Of a stretch of 64,000 nucleotides of DNA, positions 62,088-64,000 are shown piece after piece. The DNA is from Scytonema millei VB511283. Its GTDB lineage: Bacteria; Cyanobacteriota; Cyanobacteriia; Cyanobacteriales; Chroococcidiopsidaceae. Numbering within the stretch: the first letter of the stretch is position 1; each line of letters begins with the position of its first letter. A program made the translations under genes and the position numbers. Location of the stretch: positions 44,620 to 108,619 of the forward strand of contig NZ_JTJC03000010.1 in the NCBI RefSeq assembly GCF_000817735.3. Reading direction: 5' to 3'. Below the pieces are notes generated by a model. The model did not search any database, was not told the origin of the DNA, and worked only from the letters and a program-made list of their open reading frames with translations.

Positions 62088-63050
62088 ATGCGTATTGCCC
62101 ACGATATTACAGAATTAATCGGTCGTACTCCTCTAGTAAAGTTGAATCGGATTCCGCAAGGTGAAGGTTGTGTTGCCCAAATTGTCGTAAAATTGGAAAG
62201 CATGAACCCTGCCGCTTCGGTCAAAGACCGGATTGGCATCAGCATGATTAATGCTGCCGAACAGGAGAGATTGATCGCCCCTGGCAAAACGATTTTAGTC
62301 GAACCAACTTCTGGCAACACGGGTATTGCTCTGGCAATGGCAGCAGCAGCAAAGGGATATCAGTTAATTTTGACGATGCCGGAAACTATGAGTGCCGAAC
62401 GTCGAGCTATGCTGCGGGCTTATGGGGCAGAGTTAGAACTGACAGCAGGCATCGAAGGGATGAGTGGTGCAATTCGGCGGGCACAAGAAATTGTGGAATC
62501 AATGCCGAATGCTTACATGTTGCAGCAATTCCGCAACCCTGCTAACCCCAAAATTCACAAAGAGACAACGGCTGAAGAAATTTGGCAAGATACAGATGGT
62601 CAGGTGGATATTTTAGTTGCTGGTGTTGGCACTGGTGGGACAATTACTGGAGTCGCGGAAGTTATTAAAGCCAGAAAACCCAGTTTTAAAGCGATCGCAG
62701 TCGAACCAGCTAACAGTCCCGTACTATCGGGAGGTCGCCCAGGACCTCATAAAATTCAAGGTATTGGAGCGGGGTTCGTACCGCAAGTGCTAAAAGTAGA
62801 CTTGATTGATGAAGTCATTACCGTAACCGATGAGGAGTCGATCGCCTACGGTAGGCGTTTGGCAAAGGAAGAAGGGTTGCTATCGGGGATTTCTTCTGGA
62901 TCGGCTTTGGCTGCGGCAGTTCGGGTAGCTCAGCGTCCAGAAAATAAAGACAAGCTAATTGTGATGATTCAGCCCAGCTTTGGCGAACGCTACTTGAGTA
63001 CGCCATTGTTTCAAGATCTTGAGCCGAGACTACCCGCCACGGTTAGTTAA
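62088..63050 (+). CDS. cysK: Cysteine synthase A
   Basis: 320 residues. PLP enzyme that makes cysteine from O-acetylserine and sulfide. PLP Lys is in [12 protein letters not shown], the substrate loop in [15 protein letters not shown], and the Gly-rich phosphate loop in [13 protein letters not shown]. Its partner is probably the Rrf2 regulator encoded just upstream. Full length. The J-domain gene follows after 15 bp. Confidence 0.97.
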   Translation: MRIAHDITELIGRTPLVKLNRIPQGEGCVAQIVVKLESMNPAASVKDRIGISMINAAEQERLIAPGKTILVEPTSGNTGIALAMAAAAKGYQLILTMPETMSAERRAMLRAYGAELELTAGIEGMSGAIRRAQEIVESMPNAYMLQQFRNPANPKIHKETTAEEIWQDTDGQVDILVAGVGTGGTITGVAEVIKARKPSFKAIAVEPANSPVLSGGRPGPHKIQGIGAGFVPQVLKVDLIDEVITVTDEESIAYGRRLAKEEGLLSGISSGSALAAAVRVAQRPENKDKLIVMIQPSFGERYLSTPLFQDLEPRLPATVS

Positions 63051-63065
63051 CGCTAAAGTGATTGA

Positions 63066-63779
63066 ATGGTTCACTCAAATCACTACGAAATCCTTCGAAT
63101 TCAACCTAATGCCAGCCAAGCGGAGATCAAATCTGCCTATCGCCACTTGGTGAAGCAATTTCATCCCGACACGAATCCTAAGACAGGCGATCGCGATCGG
63201 ATTATTCAGATTAACGCTGCTTATGAAGTGTTGAGCGACGTTCAAAGCCGTCGGCAGTACGATCGCCAATTAGGAGTAGGTGCGCCCAAGCGATCGCCTT
63301 ATTCAACTACCACACAACAGCGATCGTCCCAGCGCCCAAATGCTCGCTCTTCCTACCAAAATCGTCCTAGTGGTAGAGATGCTGACGAACAGATAGAACA
63401 ATGGATGCAGCAAGTATATCAACCTGTTAATCGATCGCTATGTCGAATCTTAAACTCTTTAGAACAACAAATCGAAGAATTATCTGCCGATCCGTTTGAT
63501 GACGAACTTTTGGACAAGTTTCAGGCTTACATTGTCGATTGTAAGGACTGGCTGAAACAAGCTCAAAAGACATTTCGTTCAAGGCCAAACCCACCCAGCA
63601 TGGGCAAAGCAGCAGCGCATCTTTATTACTGTATTAATCAAGTAGCGGATGGATTAGATGAATTAGCCTACTTTCCGCTTAACTATGATGAACGTTATTT
63701 GCACGTTGGGCAAGAGATGTTTCGGATTGCTCACGGATTGCACTGTGAGGCACAAAAATCAGTAGAGGCAATCGCTTAA
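63066..63779 (+). CDS. J-domain protein (DnaJ-like)
   Basis: 237 residues. N-terminal J domain (about 5-68) with HPD in FHPDTNP. A basic, Arg/Ser/Gln-rich linker ([26 protein letters not shown]) and a helical C-terminal domain ([18 protein letters not shown]) follow. No zinc fingers or C-terminal DnaJ domain, so a class C co-chaperone of DnaK. It lies 15 bp after cysK and probably shares its transcript. Confidence 0.92.
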   Translation: MVHSNHYEILRIQPNASQAEIKSAYRHLVKQFHPDTNPKTGDRDRIIQINAAYEVLSDVQSRRQYDRQLGVGAPKRSPYSTTTQQRSSQRPNARSSYQNRPSGRDADEQIEQWMQQVYQPVNRSLCRILNSLEQQIEELSADPFDDELLDKFQAYIVDCKDWLKQAQKTFRSRPNPPSMGKAAAHLYYCINQVADGLDELAYFPLNYDERYLHVGQEMFRIAHGLHCEAQKSVEAIA

Positions 63780-63851
63780 GAAGTCAAGTCATATTGAAGT
63801 TTTCCTCAAGTTGACACATAATAGATAGACTTAGAATTTGACGAAAAAGAC

Positions 63852-63894
63852 TAAAAAAATAAAGCCCTCTTTATCTATATGAAAAGAGGGCTTT
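63852..63894 (-). terminator. Terminator of the rRNA operon
   Basis: On the minus strand AAAGCCCTCTTT (63894-63883) and AAAGAGGGCTTT (63872-63861) form a 12-bp stem with a 10-base loop, followed by ATTTTTTTAG (63860-63851). It lies 17 bases past the 5S end. The hairpin is symmetric and may also stop the converging cysK-J-domain transcript. Confidence 0.9.
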
Positions 63895-63910
63895 GTATAA
63901 TAAAAAAATC

Positions 63911-64000
63911 GACCTGGCGCGGAGCTATTGTGCCGTGGGGCAACCCCCAGAGTATCGTCGCCGCAGTCGCGTTTCACACCTGAGTTCGGGATGGATTCAG
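63911..64000 (-). rRNA. rrf: 5S rRNA, 3' part (continues past the right edge)
   Basis: On the minus strand the edge sequence reads ATCCCGAACTCAG, GTGTGAAACG, CTGCGGCGACGATA and CTCCGCGCCAGGTC, the conserved 3' three-quarters of bacterial 5S rRNA. The 3' end is set at CCAGGTC. The 16S-23S-5S operon should therefore lie just outside the window. Confidence 0.95.

Overview
The window is cyanobacterial chromosome. The evidence is psbM, a biliverdin-type phytochrome, an SLH-domain iron-uptake-type porin, several small proteins of cyanobacterial type (DUF3285, Npun_F0494 family, DUF6679), very frequent GCGATCGC (HIP1) octamers and many short tandemly repeated (STRR) heptamers between genes. The mix of genes and the load of repeats suggest a large-genome filamentous or Chroococcidiopsis-like lineage. 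This is inference, because no 16S sequence is in view. Most genes are ordinary chromosomal housekeeping or accessory genes in short operons.

Layout. 0-6.6 kb: the 3' end of a CobW-like GTPase gene, a phytochrome kinase / response regulator / hybrid kinase cassette, and a convergent ribokinase. 6.7-11.5 kb: a polar amino-acid ABC transporter of the NatFGH-BgtA type, and a small exported protein. 11.7-24.3 kb: DUF218 protein, UV endonuclease, membrane proteins, ZIP transporter, CsgG-like protein, CobQ with a ferredoxin, an MFS pump and two DUF192 paralogues. 24.3-28.9 kb: three pentapeptide or membrane genes, a NACHT protein lacking its NTPase domain, and a group 3 sigma factor. 29-36.3 kb: a BI-1 protein, prfB with a programmed +1 frameshift, a glycosyltransferase, DUF3285-ybeY-dgkA-trpG, and a degenerate metallo-beta-lactamase-fold protein. 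36.3-43.5 kb: a URC1/URC4 uracil-catabolism pair, a HEARO/omega RNA with a truncated IscB-type ORF fused by deletion to the tail of an ABC permease, and two FAD enzymes. 43.5-54.7 kb: a ribbon-helix-helix/membrane pair, a frameshifted VOC gene, cystine lyase, glycosyltransferases, YjbQ, NIF3, a beta-CASP protein, an NdhP-like micro-ORF, AAG and MscL. 54.9-64 kb: a methyltransferase, a PrsW-like protease carrying a 17-bp tandem repeat, a ferredoxin, psbM, a USP protein, the porin, Rrf2-cysK, a J-domain protein, and the 3' end of a minus-strand 5S rRNA with its terminator.

Most notable points. (1) An apparently intact OMEGA (HEARO) RNA scaffold sits in front of a nuclease ORF cut off just after RuvC-I. 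(2) STRR and palindromic repeats have entered at least five coding sequences without closing the frame. Several have repeat units that are not multiples of three, so copy-number change would switch the gene off. (3) Small palindromic elements, one of 43 bp in three copies, lie nested inside other repeats. (4) A headless NACHT immune-type protein still carries its C-terminal sensor-side domains.
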